Source of the DNA: Bradyrhizobium elkanii USDA 76 | Lineage (GTDB): Bacteria; Pseudomonadota; Alphaproteobacteria; Rhizobiales; Xanthobacteraceae | Direction of reading: 5' to 3' | Assembly (NCBI RefSeq): GCF_023278185.1 | Contig: NZ_CP066356.1 | Location: 1,852,001-1,916,000 of the forward strand | DNA: 64,000 nt | In this document: one piece after another, positions 1-7,810 of the stretch | Layout: every line of letters starts with the position of its first letter | How positions within the stretch are numbered: position 1 is the first letter of the stretch | Made by a program: the position numbers and the translations under genes | Notes under the pieces: model-generated | Told to the model about the DNA's origin: nothing | What the model saw: only the letters and a program-made list of their open reading frames with translations | Database searches by the model: none

Positions 1-485
1 ATCGCGATACGCTTGACGTTCGACCTTGACTGCTCGGACCTCGGCAGCGTCACGGTGAGGACGCCGTTCTTGAAGTCGGCCTTCGCCTTATCTTCCTCGA
101 CGCCATCAAGCGGAATCTGGCGCTCGAAAGAGCCGTAGTATCGCTCGCTGACGAACTTGGAATCGTCGCTGCGTTCGGCTTTCCTTTCACCCCGGATTGA
201 CAGGATGCCATTGGCGATTTCAACCTGGACATCCTTTTCGCTGAGGCCTGGAAGCTCGGCGGAAACCGTAACCTCCTTATCGGTTTCATTCAGTTCAAGG
301 CGTGGCCAACTAAACTGGCCCTCCATCAACGGAGCGTTGATGCGACCGAATGAGCCGAAGCCGCGAAAGGCGTCATCGAACAGACGGTTCATCTCACGGT
401 GAAGCGTGAGAAACGGATCGAATGCCTCTCGTCCGGTTGAGAGTTCTTGCCCTTTGCCCCAGGGAACGAGATCCCGAATACCCAT
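1..485 (-). CDS. Hsp20 small heat-shock protein (3' end outside window)
   Basis: Small heat-shock chaperone that would hold unfolding proteins in large oligomers in the cytoplasm. About 161 residues are visible, starting MGIRDLVPWGKG; the C-terminus lies beyond the left edge. The alpha-crystallin domain starts near residue 55 (LNETDKEVTVSAELPGL) and includes GVLTVTLPR, the conserved G-x-L strand near the domain end. The start at 485 is fixed by a strong ribosome site (AAGGAGGA) just upstream. It follows a second hsp20 gene by 84 bp on the same strand, so the two probably share a transcript that begins with the ROSE element. Confidence 0.93.
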   Translation of the reverse strand, partial: MGIRDLVPWGKGQELSTGREAFDPFLTLHREMNRLFDDAFRGFGSFGRINAPLMEGQFSWPRLELNETDKEVTVSAELPGLSEKDVQVEIANGILSIRGERKAERSDDSKFVSERYYGSFERQIPLDGVEEDKAKADFKNGVLTVTLPRSEQSRSNVKRIA

Positions 486-569
486 GATATCCTCCTTAAC
501 TTGACATGCAGCTGGTCAGCGCACGGACGGTTACCGTCCGTGCGTGTTTTGGCCCAATAGGAAGCGGGC

Positions 570-1019
570 TCAGGCCGCCTTCTGCGTGATTTGTCCGCCA
601 GGAGCGCCACTTCCGATGGCAATACGCCGAGGCTTCATGGCCTCGGGGATTTCGCGCACGAGCTCGATCCGCAGCAGACCGTTCTCGACCATTGCCGACT
701 TGACCTGCACGTAGTCGGCGAGGTTGAACTGTCGCTTGAACGGACGCGCCGAGATACCCTGATAGAGGTATTCGTGCTGGTCCTTGTCGCCCTTGCGGCC
801 TTCCACGGTCAGCACGTTCTGCTCAGCCGTCACCGAAATCTCGTCCTGGTTGAAGCCGGCCAGTGCGACCGAGATCTGGTAGCGGTCCTCTCCGAGCCGC
901 TCGATATTGTAGGGCGGGTAGTTGTCTTCGGGCCGATGCTGGGTTTCGTCGAGCAGATCGATGAGGCGGTCGAATCCAATACTCGAACGCCACAGGGGAG
1001 TGAAATCGTATGTCCTCAT
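570..1019 (-). CDS. Hsp20 small heat-shock protein, IbpA-like
   Basis: 149-residue class A type small heat-shock protein beginning MRTYDFTPLWRSSIGFDRL, an N-terminus typical of IbpA-like rhizobial Hsp20 proteins. The alpha-crystallin domain runs from about residue 35 to 130 and includes GLLRIELVREIPE. The same frame stays open far upstream, but the start at 1019 is chosen because GGAGGA lies 7 nt upstream inside a ROSE hairpin. It is the first gene of a two-gene hsp20 operon. Translation is likely heat-induced by melting of that hairpin. Confidence 0.93.
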   Translation of the reverse strand: MRTYDFTPLWRSSIGFDRLIDLLDETQHRPEDNYPPYNIERLGEDRYQISVALAGFNQDEISVTAEQNVLTVEGRKGDKDQHEYLYQGISARPFKRQFNLADYVQVKSAMVENGLLRIELVREIPEAMKPRRIAIGSGAPGGQITQKAA

Positions 1020-1146
1020 AGCCAAGTCCTCCAGAGAGCAAGATGGATACGAAGGAGCGCAAGACGATCGTTGCAAGACACCTGTCCGGCGCCCTGGTTG
1101 CTTTGCCGAGCCCAACCTGGCGCCCGGCACCGCCCGTAAAGCGGCA
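1020..1146 (-). promoter_or_regulatory. ROSE-type RNA thermometer in the hsp20 5' UTR
   Basis: On the minus strand the last part of the leader reads CTTGCTCTCTGGAGGA before the start codon. This is the ROSE signature: a UUGCU segment able to pair imperfectly with the AGGA Shine-Dalgarno. Upstream are at least two further stems (GCCGC...GCGG and GCCGGGCGCC...GGGCTCGGC), as in the multi-hairpin ROSE leaders of Bradyrhizobium heat-shock genes. Family knowledge: the last hairpin opens on heating and frees the ribosome site. The assignment is by eye; a covariance search was not run. Confidence 0.85.
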
Positions 1147-1152
1147 AAAATC

Positions 1153-1180
1153 CAATTAGAAAAACGGCGATCAGTTTCAA
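1153..1180 (-). promoter_or_regulatory. Candidate sigma-70 type promoter of the hsp20 operon
   Basis: TTGAAA (1175-1180) and TAATTG (1153-1158) are separated by 16 bp on the minus strand. This would start transcription near 1146, where the predicted ROSE structure begins. No good RpoH-type -10 was seen. Confidence 0.5.
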
Positions 1181-1492
1181 GAGCGTTCGCAAAAATTTTT
1201 TGGCTTGGTTTTAGTCGGGTTATTCTGGCCCGCGCACCGGAACCGAGTTCGGGCAGTTGGCTCGCGAGGCACGCCCGCCATCTGCGCCGGGTCGGGAGAC
1301 CGCTCAATGCTGAACCTCGCGCGAGACCGGAGAGGTTTGCACTTTGTCCCCGGGCGTGCCGGCCCCATTGCGGTATTTCCATTTGCTCTGGAGCCGGCTG
1401 CCGTGCAAAGGCTCACCACGAAGGCACGCGTCATGTGAGATCCGTTGCGCAGCCGGCGCGGAAGCCTAGCTTGCAACTGGCCTGTCAGAATC
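1181..1492. other. Intergenic, nothing recognised
   Basis: About 310 bp between the hsp20 promoter and the end of the MarC-family gene. Several overlapping open frames exist, but none has a ribosome site or recognisable protein. The minus-strand frame is only the open extension of the hsp20 frame. Confidence 0.5.
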
Positions 1493-2128
1493 TCAGCCGG
1501 CCAATCCGGGCAATTCGCTCCGCAGGCCAGTCATAATGAAGTGCACGCCTATCGCCGCTACAATGAGCGCCATGGTGCGGGTCATAACGTTGATCCCGGT
1601 TTTTCCCAGGAACCGCTCGATCGCCGCCGCCGTCCAGAGTGTCAATCCGATCAGGAATGTTGCGATGATTGACGCCGCAGCAAGCAGCGCCTTCGCAAGC
1701 CAGCCAGGATTATCATTGGAAAGGGTGATCATGATGCCGACTTGGGCTGGTCCGACGAGCAAAGGGAATGCAAACGGTGTTATCGCCATTCCATGGATAT
1801 CTACTTCGCTGCTGTCAACTCCGCTGGTTGATTGCAAGAATTTCCCATACTGTGCCTGAAACATCTCGAGCGCGATGACCAGTGCAAGCAACCCGCCTGC
1901 GATACGAAAGTCATCGAGACCGACATTGAAAAAGCCGAGGATCTGCTTGCCGAGGACCGCGGCTCCCACAAAGAAAACCGCAACCGCCGTGCATGCCAAG
2001 ACGATGATACGATGGATATTTGCGCTTCGCGCCTGCCGCGTGATCGCAAGAAATACTGGAATGGCTCCGACCGGACTCGTCAGCGCATAGAGCAGCATCG
2101 TGATTCCGACGAACTGATTCCAAAGCAT
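1493..2128 (-). CDS. MarC/UPF0056 family inner-membrane protein
   Basis: 211-residue polytopic membrane protein of the MarC family, whose transport role is not established. Start MLWNQFVGITMLLYALTSP is preferred over a longer frame because it fits the family N-terminus. The MarC hallmark 'NPVGAIPVFL' appears as SPVGAIPVFLAIT near residue 17. About six membrane segments alternate with short loops, and a conserved PFAFPLLVGPAQ segment lies in the middle. It stands alone between the hsp20 promoter and a small hypothetical gene on the same strand. Confidence 0.85.
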   Translation of the reverse strand: MLWNQFVGITMLLYALTSPVGAIPVFLAITRQARSANIHRIIVLACTAVAVFFVGAAVLGKQILGFFNVGLDDFRIAGGLLALVIALEMFQAQYGKFLQSTSGVDSSEVDIHGMAITPFAFPLLVGPAQVGIMITLSNDNPGWLAKALLAAASIIATFLIGLTLWTAAAIERFLGKTGINVMTRTMALIVAAIGVHFIMTGLRSELPGLAG

Positions 2129-2166
2129 AGTCGTAGCCCACCTCTGACAGCTGAACGCCGCCGCCC

Positions 2167-2388
2167 TCAATCCTTTTCGATGGTAATTTGTGAGTCAGCT
2201 GCGAGGCCAGCCAGTGAACTCACTATTGTACGACGCAAAACGTCATCTGAAATGTCGGCGGGTTTACACACGATAATGCGTGGCGCCTCGCTACGACCGG
2301 CCCAGACCAAGCTGTATTTGTGAATCAAACCGCCCGACTTGATGCTTTCAAGGGCCTCGGTAAGTAAATCGTGAAGCTGTGCCGTCAT
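2167..2388 (-). CDS. Small hypothetical protein
   Basis: 73 residues starting MTAQLHDLLTEALESIKSGG and ending ITIEKD. Mixed helix/strand composition without membrane span or motif. It lies 38 bp upstream of the MarC-family start on the same strand and may be co-transcribed. No strong ribosome site is visible. Codon composition resembles the surrounding genes. I do not recognise a family. Confidence 0.5.
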   Translation of the reverse strand: MTAQLHDLLTEALESIKSGGLIHKYSLVWAGRSEAPRIIVCKPADISDDVLRRTIVSSLAGLAADSQITIEKD

Positions 2389-2424
2389 GATGGAGCCCGC
2401 AGTTAGGTGCCCAACGTCTCCAAT

Positions 2425-2660
2425 TCAGTCATTTCCAATTCGCAACATCGCGCGAGCGAGCTCGAGCTCACTGATTGCCTGGCGCAATGCCGGCGGGCCG
2501 CACTCTTGTCGCCGTTCGCACAGGCTGCGCTCAATTCAGCAAGGTGTCGACGCGCCGTCTCCGCGTGCGCACAAGATCCGCAGCCCCTGCAAAGCTGGAT
2601 CCCCGTTTCGGGTCCATGGTCAAATTGTCTCCGAGGACCTTTCGGCAAGCTGAAGCTTGC
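2425..2660 (-). pseudogene. Fragment of a small hypothetical gene, frameshifted
   Basis: Two minus-strand frames look like pieces of one short protein: an upstream AHAETARRHLAEL segment and a downstream ALRQAISELELARAMLR segment ending at the TGA at 2425. They are joined only by a frame change. No start codon with a ribosome site is visible. The idea of one former gene is inference. Confidence 0.3.
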
Positions 2661-2747
2661 CCACAACAGACGATAGGAGCAGAGTCAGCCATTTCAAGGG
2701 TTCTTGGCGATGGTCGCAGCCCGGAAGGCTTGTGATTGTAGAGCCGC

Positions 2748-2987
2748 TCAGATTTCGGTCAGCACGGTTGTCGCTGGAAGCTTGATCGAACCGACCGGGT
2801 CCATGGGACAAGGGGATCTTGGAACATCCCGGTTGCTGGCCACCTTGTGTCGGTTGCCAATCGCAATGGCACGGCCGTCGCGCCCGTGCCATACGAGTAC
2901 GCCGAGCATCTTGTGCTCGGCATCGTGAGATTCAGCGAGTAGGACCTTCTCCACGGAGCGCCTATGACGGTCCATGGTAAGCGGCAA
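2748..2987 (-). CDS. Hypothetical protein, doubtful
   Basis: 79-residue frame starting MPLTMDRHRRSVEKVLLAES. The middle (HKMLGVLVWHGRDGRAIAIG) looks protein-like, with hydrophobic beta-type alternation. It abuts a scrap of IS66 transposase at 2998 and may itself be a remnant. No recognised family. Confidence 0.3.
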   Translation of the reverse strand: MPLTMDRHRRSVEKVLLAESHDAEHKMLGVLVWHGRDGRAIAIGNRHKVASNRDVPRSPCPMDPVGSIKLPATTVLTEI

Positions 2988-2997
2988 GCTGAGGCCG

Positions 2998-3165
2998 TCA
3001 GGCGGCGTGGTTCCATGGCATAAGCGCGTCGAGTTCGCTGTTCGGCCAACCGTTGGCGATACGCTGAAGTGTTACGGCGAGCCAGGCGAACGGATCGACG
3101 TTGTTCATCTTCGCCGTCTGCAGCAGTGTCGCGATCGTCGCCCAAGTTCGTCCCCCGCCGTCGAT
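2998..3165 (-). pseudogene. IS66 transposase C-terminal fragment
   Basis: About 55 codons end in a stop at 2998. They contain ATIATLLQTAKMNNVDPFAW and IANGW...LMPWNHAA, the C-terminal region shared by IS66 TnpC proteins (compare the intact copy at 36305-37957, which has [14 protein letters not shown] at the same point). The rest of the element is missing. It marks an old insertion at the edge of the phage remnants. Confidence 0.75.
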
Positions 3166-3179
3166 GATCGTCCCTTCAA

Positions 3180-3740
3180 CGCATCCCGTCGGGCCATATT
3201 CTAAAGGGTCGACTGCCGGGATCTGACGTCAACATGGTGATCGACTCCGCGCGCCGGCTCAGCGATCTCCCGCTCTACATCGACGATACATCCTCGCTTT
3301 CCGTTGGCGAGGTGAGCGCCAGAACCAGAAGTCTCGCCGAGCGGGCGCAGCGGGAAGGGCGCCGGCTGGGCTTCATCGTCATCGACTATCTGAAGTACCT
3401 GAAAGCGTCATCCTAATATCGCGGCCAGCGTCACTATGCGGTGGTCTGAAGTCGCTGGCCAAGGAGCTGAATATCGTCGTCATCCTGCTCGTGCAGCTCA
3501 ATCGAGAAGTCGAGAAACGAGATGACAAGCGGCCACAGTTTTCCGATCTGCGTGAGAGCGGCGACATTGAGGCTGACGCCGATACGGTGCTGTTTCTCTT
3601 CGGGGAGGAATATTACCTGTCCAAGCTCGAGCCGAAGCCGGGCATACCCGAGCACATGGAGTGGCAGACGAAGATCGAAAGCTGCCACAACCGCCTCGAA
3701 ATCATCGTTGCGAAGCAGCGAAGCGGGCCCACTGACTCGT
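3180..3740 (+). pseudogene. DnaB-like replicative helicase, C-terminal remnant
   Basis: Two frames together give the C-terminal core of a DnaB/phage replicative helicase. The first frame reaches LPLYIDDTSSLSVGEV and the Walker B-like GFIVIDYLKYLK, then hits TAA at 3415. The second frame continues with ELNIVVILLVQLNREVEKR and DLRESGDIEADADTVLFLF, matching DnaB motifs H3 and H4. Homology runs without an own start from about 3180. The N-terminal half and Walker A are absent. Remnant of a phage replication gene; not expected to function. Confidence 0.8.
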
Positions 3741-4273
3741 CAGGGGTATTCTGTGACCCCGCAGCATCAGCTATGCGCTCGACTTGGTCGCGACGATCAC
3801 GCGGCTGCAGGCATCGTCGGCGACCAAGCTGGCGGTACGCTGCCCTCTGGGTGCCGAACCGCGCGATCGCGACCAACATCTCCAAGCCGGTGCAATGCGA
3901 CATGATGCCGATCAAGCGGGCAGGTGGGTGGTACGAGGCGCCGGGCGCGACGATGGACCGGGCGGTTGATCTCGCTGCGTTCAGGATACATCCCGGCGCG
4001 ACGATGCTTTGGCATGATGATGTTCTGCGGAGATGGCGAGATCAGGCAGTGTGACAAATGCATAGCGAAAGTGTCATTAGGAGACGAATGAGTATTTTGA
4101 ACCGTTTGAGTATTTTTGAATGAAAACAATTATTTACGCGTGTAACGTGGGATATAGAAGCCCGCCGCTGCCCCTAGTATTTATTCCTCATCACCGCACG
4201 GCTTTGGGTATCTATCGGTGATGAGATCGCCGTCACCGCGCTCCCGCCTTCTTGCAACGGAAAGGAGTGCGCT
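3741..4273. other. Decayed phage-flank sequence without a clear gene
   Basis: The helicase frame runs on to 4054 but shows no recognisable family after 3735. 4060-4260 is AT-richer (AAACAATTATTTACG and similar) and holds no gene. A ribosome site for the next gene lies at 4261-4267. Confidence 0.4.
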
Positions 4274-4507
4274 GTGGTCATCAAGCGTCGCAATCGAACG
4301 AAACATACCAAGACATTCGAAGAGAGATTGGCCGAGGAGGCTGCTCGCTTCAGGGTCGCTGCTGCGCATCTCCCGCCCGGCACTCAGCGCGAGCTATATC
4401 TCCGCCGAGCGCGTCAGGCCGAAACGGCAGCCCATATCAACGAGTGGCTGACGTCGCCAGGGCTACAGCCGCCTAAGGCGCTCGAGGACATACACATGAG
4501 GAAGTAA
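4274..4507 (+). CDS. Small charged hypothetical protein (R-A-E-T-x-x-H family, copy 1)
   Basis: 77 residues starting at GTG (VVIKRRNRTKHTKTFEERL) with AAAGGAG 6 nt upstream. The middle is predicted helical and charged (EERLAEEAARFRVAAAHLPP), followed by RARQAETAAHINEWL. Two relatives lie in this window: 56379-56549 shares the VIKRR start, EERL..EA and RQAETGAH, and 48535-48745 shares LPPGTEEE and the TEWLSAPGLQPP tail. It is followed by a 33-residue membrane peptide after 1 bp. Function unknown. Confidence 0.7.
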   Translation: MVIKRRNRTKHTKTFEERLAEEAARFRVAAAHLPPGTQRELYLRRARQAETAAHINEWLTSPGLQPPKALEDIHMRK

Positions 4508-4508
4508 C

Positions 4509-4610
4509 ATGACCCCCAGAGAACGCCGTGACATGCCGTGGATTATTGGAGCTGCCACTTTGGTTTTTGTCCTGTCGATCGTCGTTGGCGGCATGACGTA
4601 CTTCCGGTAA
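4509..4610 (+). CDS. 33-residue single-span membrane peptide
   Basis: Starts MTPRERRDMPWIIGAATLVF and ends GGMTYFR. A positively charged N-terminus precedes one hydrophobic helix of about 20 residues, so an inner-membrane peptide with a cytoplasmic N-terminus is likely. The ATG lies 1 nt after the preceding stop, suggesting coupled translation. It is one of about nine such peptides in the window. Function unknown. Confidence 0.6.
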   Translation: MTPRERRDMPWIIGAATLVFVLSIVVGGMTYFR

Positions 4611-4682
4611 GACAGCCGGCCTTGTGGAGTGAGATCCCCAGTGGATTGACTTTTGCAGTCGTAGCCAATATTCGCCCGAAAA

Positions 4683-5039
4683 TCAGCTTGAGTGAATAGA
4701 TGCGCCCGGCGGCTCCCGTCCGGGCGTCTCTCGTTTCACGCAGCTTTCGCGGTCGATCGGTTTGATCTTTTCCAGGTCGCTGCCAAGTTCTTGTTCGGCC
4801 ATCTGCACGTCATAGGCATTCTGCAGGTTCAGCCAAAGCTGAGCAGAGGTTTTCAGCGCCTTGGACAGGCGAAGAGCAGTGTCCGCGGTAATCGAGGTCT
4901 CCTCGTTCGCAATACGCTCAATCCTGGTACGGGGAACGCCGCAAACCTTGGCGAGCGCACCGGCCGAAATGTTGAGCGGGATGAGAAATTCCTCGCGTAG
5001 CACCTCACCGGGGTGCAATGGGGACAGTTTCTTTGCCAT
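4683..5039 (-). CDS. higA: HigA-family antitoxin / XRE transcriptional regulator
   Basis: 118 residues starting MAKKLSPLHPGEVLREEFL, the canonical HigA N-terminus. Helix-turn-helix residues about 22-60 include AGALAKVCGVPRTRIERIAN, followed by the family signature TALRLSKALKTSAQLWLNLQNAYDV. Strong ribosome site AAGGAGG upstream of 5039. Family role: binds and neutralises the HigB mRNA interferase and represses the operon. Here the upstream higB is frameshifted, so this is an orphan antitoxin. The C-terminal tail (GREPPGASIHSS) is unlike the family and may come from a late frameshift. Confidence 0.9.
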   Translation of the reverse strand: MAKKLSPLHPGEVLREEFLIPLNISAGALAKVCGVPRTRIERIANEETSITADTALRLSKALKTSAQLWLNLQNAYDVQMAEQELGSDLEKIKPIDRESCVKRETPGREPPGASIHSS

Positions 5040-5057
5040 ATGACCTCCTTGGTCTGG

Positions 5058-5336
5058 CTAGTGGTAGTCAACGAACTCGACCTCCTTTGGACCTTCAGCG
5101 GTCCAGGAGAAGTAAATGCGGAACTTATCGTTCACGCGGATGGAATATTGCCCCTTGCGGTCGCCTTCAGGGCTTCAAGGTGATTGCCGGGAGGGGCCAA
5201 AAGGTCGTGTAGGTTCACAGCTGCGTTCAGATACTGGAGCTTACGGCGAGCTAGCTTGAGCAGATCGGCCGGAAAGCCTTTTGGCTTTGCCGTTGAAGGC
5301 TGCTTCGGTCAGCTCGTCCTTGAAGCACTTGATCAT
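5058..5336 (-). pseudogene. higB: higB toxin, inactivated by two frameshifts
   Basis: Reads in pieces as a HigB/RelE-like toxin: MIKCFKDELTEAAFNG, then FPADLLKLARRKLQYLNAA...LLAPPGNHLEALKG in a second frame, then GQYSIRVNDKFRIYFSW...VEFVDYH. One frameshift lies near 5285 and another near 5165. The catalytic C-terminal strand survives in sequence but cannot be joined to the start. It sits immediately upstream of higA with 18 bp between, in the normal toxin-first order. The order of gene loss is inference. Confidence 0.85.
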
Positions 5337-5345
5337 GATCGGAGT

Positions 5346-5395
5346 GTATCATGCGGTGATACGCCTCGCAAGAGGTTTGTATCATAATATGATAC
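5346..5395. promoter_or_regulatory. Twin palindromic operator of the higBA operon
   Basis: Two 17-bp palindromes 33 bp apart: GTATCATGCGGTGATAC (5346-5362) and GTATCATAATATGATAC (5379-5395). Both have GTATCA/TGATAC arms. They lie 10-60 bp upstream of the higB start, where HigA operators are found. The preserved symmetry suggests the orphan HigA may still bind here. Confidence 0.75.
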
Positions 5396-5448
5396 GTTCT
5401 TGTAGATCCGCAAGTTTTCCGATGCGGAATCCTCCTACCGAATAGGTG

Positions 5449-6143
5449 GGAGCCGCGGGATTACCACGCCGCTCTGGAGTGCGCTTGAGGCCGGGTGTCG
5501 GCGCGCGATCGGGATTTGGCATCGTCGAGCCGGCAAGGATGACGTTTGCCTGCACTGGGCGGCCGCGTCGGCATTCGAGCGGCCCGCAGGCGCGCAAAGC
5601 GATCTTTTCATTCGGTTCAAGCACGGGGCGACCTGGCAGGTCGTCGGCTCGGATAGCTATAACTCGTCGGTCGGGTCTCCTCCAGCCGGTGTGACGTTCT
5701 CCGAATGGGCGCTTGCGAACCCAGCAGCGTATGCGTACCGCGCCCTGATCCCCGTCGAGAATAGCGGCTGGGCGCTGTTCATCACGTCGCGCGGACGCAA
5801 CCACGCCAAGTCGATGCTGAAATATGGCGCGCGGGAGCTCGGACTGGTTCGCGCAGGTTCTGACTGTCGACAACACGGGCGCGACCTCGCGTGAAGCCGT
5901 TGAGATCCAGCGCAGGGAGTATCACGGTATCTACAGCGACGAGGCCGGCGATGCGCTGATCGAGCAGGAATATTTCTGTCCTTCGAGGCTGCGGTTCGCG
6001 GCTTCTATTGGGGCAAGCAGCTCCGAGAGGCAGAGCAGGGCGGCCGGATCCTCGATGTCGCGGTGAATAGCGATCTGCCCGTGAACACGGCGTGGGATAT
6101 CGGTGTCGACGATGCGATGGCGATCTGGTGCTTCCAAGTCTAT
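5449..6143 (+). pseudogene. Phage terminase large subunit, decayed
   Basis: Frames in succession give SGITTPLWSALEAGCRRAI and IWHRRAGKDD (the Walker A-like segment of large terminases), then FIRFKHGATWQVVGSDSYN, PPAGVTFSEWALANPAAY, GWALFITSRGRNHAKSML, REAVEIQRREYHGIY, DEAGDALIEQEYFC and VNTAWDIGVDDAMAIW (nuclease-type aspartates). An internal deletion follows KDD and at least three frameshifts are needed. Former role: ATP-driven DNA packaging. Downstream fragments keep phage gene order. Confidence 0.8.
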
Positions 6144-6453
6144 TTCATGTTCCTGCGCCCGGTGCTCCATGCGATCCCGGCGCTCAAGGGCTTCTACGCT
6201 GAAGCCAACACGTTCTGGGGCAAGGTCTGGGCGCTCACGGGGCGTTCGGTCACGGTGCTATGGGCTTGTTCCTGACTGGCATCGGGACCGTATTTCAGTG
6301 GCTTGATCCAATTGCCGCGGCGCTTGGCGATCCTGATCTGAAGGCCCAGGTGATGGAGGCGCTGATGGACAACCCGCAGTACCTCGCTTACGTGTTAATG
6401 GGGATTCAGCCATCACTATCGCGGCTCGGCTTCGGTCGGTTGGGAAGGCCTGA
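6144..6453 (+). pseudogene. Small phage protein remnant
   Basis: After the terminase fragment the frame switches to LHAIPALKGFYAEANTFWGK, then TGIGTVFQWLDPIAAALGD and MEALMDNPQYLAYVLMGI, then ITIAARLRSVGKA before a TGA at 6451. At least two frameshifts are needed. It probably fused to the terminase remnant through a deletion. Function unknown; it lies directly before the holin-like gene, as in phage lysis or tail modules. Confidence 0.55.
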
Positions 6454-6456
6454 CCG

Positions 6457-6831
6457 ATGTGGGAGACCGTCATTGGATGGTTCTTGAAGGGGCCGCTTGA
6501 CCGCATCTTCAGAACCGTGGACAACGCGATCAACAATGAGACGACCCGAGAGCAGATCAAGGCCGATCTCGCGAAGTCCTGCCTCTCGTCTCAAGTCGCT
6601 ATTTTAACCGGTCGCGGATGGTGGTTCCCACTACTGTTCATCGTGCCAGCAGGCTTCTGGTTTGCTGCTGTATGCGTCTATTCAGTCCTTTGGTGTAAGG
6701 CACGCGCCTTTCCACAGTCGTGGACGATTGCGGCGCTTCCCTCCCCACTGGATCAATGGATGGGAGCCATCGTTGGCTCGCTGTTCATCGCCAAAGTTGG
6801 CGGCGAAATTGTCGCGCGGCTTAAGCGGTAG
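6457..6831 (+). CDS. Phage holin-like membrane protein
   Basis: 124 residues starting MWETVIGWFLKGPLDRIFRT. An amphipathic N-terminus, then hydrophobic segments at about residues 52-75 (WWFPLLFIVPAGFWFAAV) and 100-118 (WMGAIVGSLFIAKVGGEI). Size and layout resemble the 3TM holins of gene-transfer agents and rhizobial prophages, a tentative match. It is the only open phage gene in the remnant; all neighbours are frameshifted. Former role would be opening the inner membrane at lysis. Confidence 0.6.
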   Translation: MWETVIGWFLKGPLDRIFRTVDNAINNETTREQIKADLAKSCLSSQVAILTGRGWWFPLLFIVPAGFWFAAVCVYSVLWCKARAFPQSWTIAALPSPLDQWMGAIVGSLFIAKVGGEIVARLKR

Positions 6832-6842
6832 GGCAATGCGAA

Positions 6843-7051
6843 GTGGACTTGGCACAGGAGCTGTTGAAACTCGGCCCTGCGGGCCTGATCTGCGTCATTT
6901 TTGTGTACTCGCTAAGGATATCCGACTCCCGCTGCTCGAAAACCAGCTGATCGAAAGCTATGACGAGCGCGTGTTGGCTGCCGATCGCCTCGCCGAAGCC
7001 ATTCACAGCACGCGTACCGCGTTGGAAGCCCTGACGCGGGCAAAGCGATGA
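6843..7051 (+). pseudogene. Small phage membrane protein, frameshifted
   Basis: Begins VDLAQELLKLGPAGLICVIF with a short hydrophobic helix, then shifts frame near 6925 to LLENQLIESYDERVLAADRL and ends EALTRAKR. One base change breaks an otherwise coherent protein of about 68 residues. It lies between the holin-like gene and another small remnant whose ATG overlaps its stop region. Confidence 0.55.
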
Positions 7052-7225
7052 ACCAGATCATCAATCAGTTTCGACGCATCTTCGCCGACGACGGGCGCGG
7101 GGACAAAGATTTCACCCAGCAGGAAGAGCGGTTTGAAGAAGGCGCAGGATGAGCTGAAGGAAGCATCCGCTTCATTGGCGCGAGCCGCTAACCATCTCGC
7201 CGACTTCATCAAAGCCAGGATGTGA
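7048..7225 (+). pseudogene. Small phage protein, frameshifted
   Basis: Starts MNQIINQFRRIFADDGRGDK and stops after about 34 codons. A second frame continues AQDELKEASASLARAANHL and ADFIKARM to TGA at 7223. Helical, charged and soluble. Unknown function. Confidence 0.45.
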
Positions 7226-7241
7226 TGGAGTTCCAGCCTTC

Positions 7242-7334
7242 ATGATCGTTCTCTCGGTTCTCACCATCGCCATCGCGTTCCAGGAGTGGCGCGGGTGGCG
7301 AAAGAATCCGCCTGATCTTCTGGACAGGCGGTAG
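7242..7334 (+). CDS. 30-residue membrane-associated phage peptide
   Basis: MIVLSVLTIAIAFQEWRGWR then a charged tail ending LLDRR. A short hydrophobic N-terminus of about 13 residues. No ribosome site stands out. Last element of the phage remnant. Confidence 0.35.
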   Translation: MIVLSVLTIAIAFQEWRGWRKNPPDLLDRR

Positions 7335-7581
7335 CTCGGCCTGATGCTTCACGCCTGTTTCCCTCCCTAGCTTTCCCAGCGCCCTTTCGGGCACGCCGAG
7401 ATGTTGAGGAAGTTACGACCTTGCCCCCGGGTGTGATTCTGATGCTGTGCCCATTAGGGCAGCTGAGATCGGATATCGTCCGGGACGCGAAGGCAAGCGT
7501 TGCTGCCGAAAGGATCAACGCTAGCTCGCGACAAATCGGGCACAGATACTTTTTGTCTGAAGGCGGTATTGGCGACGCCAT
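7261..7581 (-). CDS. Hypothetical protein with two CxxC-like motifs, doubtful
   Basis: Frame starting MASPIPPSDKKYLCPICREL with a second cysteine near SDLSCPNGHSIRIT. The N-terminal 50 residues look like a small metal-binding protein. The Arg/Ala-rich tail is low-complexity and antisense to the preceding peptide. The true end may lie earlier. Confidence 0.3.
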   Translation of the reverse strand: MASPIPPSDKKYLCPICRELALILSAATLAFASRTISDLSCPNGHSIRITPGGKVVTSSTSRRARKGAGKAREGNRREASGRATACPEDQADSFATRATPGTRWRW

Positions 7582-7618
7582 CGGGCTCTCCGCCAAAACA
7601 CTGCCGGGAAAACGCAGG

Positions 7619-7810
7619 TTAGGATTGCGGGTTCCCGTACTGGCTCTCCTCTTGCGGGAAAGGATCGTGCGTCTTGCGGTCGAGGAAGGTGTCGGGCGGA
7701 GGTAGTTTTAATAGTTCAGCCGCCTTTGCAATGAGTTCGCGGACGAATGCGGTCTGCTTGGATATTTGGGCGGCTTCATCGTGAACCCGATGAACAGGTT
7801 GGATTGGCAT
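7619..7810 (-). CDS. Small protein of the PPPDTFLGRKT family, copy 1
   Basis: 63 residues starting MPIQPVHRVHDEAAQISKQT and ending with the family motif PPPDTFLDRKTHDPFPQEES. Three further members or remnants lie at 42736-42930, 47426-47686 and 48014-48490, with a scrap near 41560-41630. The N-terminal half is helical. The start at 7810 is set by AAGGAGC upstream, inside the hairpin of leader copy 1. Function unknown; the conserved FxxRKTxxPFPxxE tail looks like a binding peptide. Confidence 0.7.
   Translation of the reverse strand: MPIQPVHRVHDEAAQISKQTAFVRELIAKAAELLKLPPPDTFLDRKTHDPFPQEESQYGNPQS

Noticed and set aside
570..1382. 270-codon version of the second Hsp20
   Set aside because: The extension covers the ROSE leader and promoter; the family start is at 1019.
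5058..5336. Programmed frameshifting in higB
   Set aside because: Two shifts at unrelated sequences, without slippery sites or a downstream structure.
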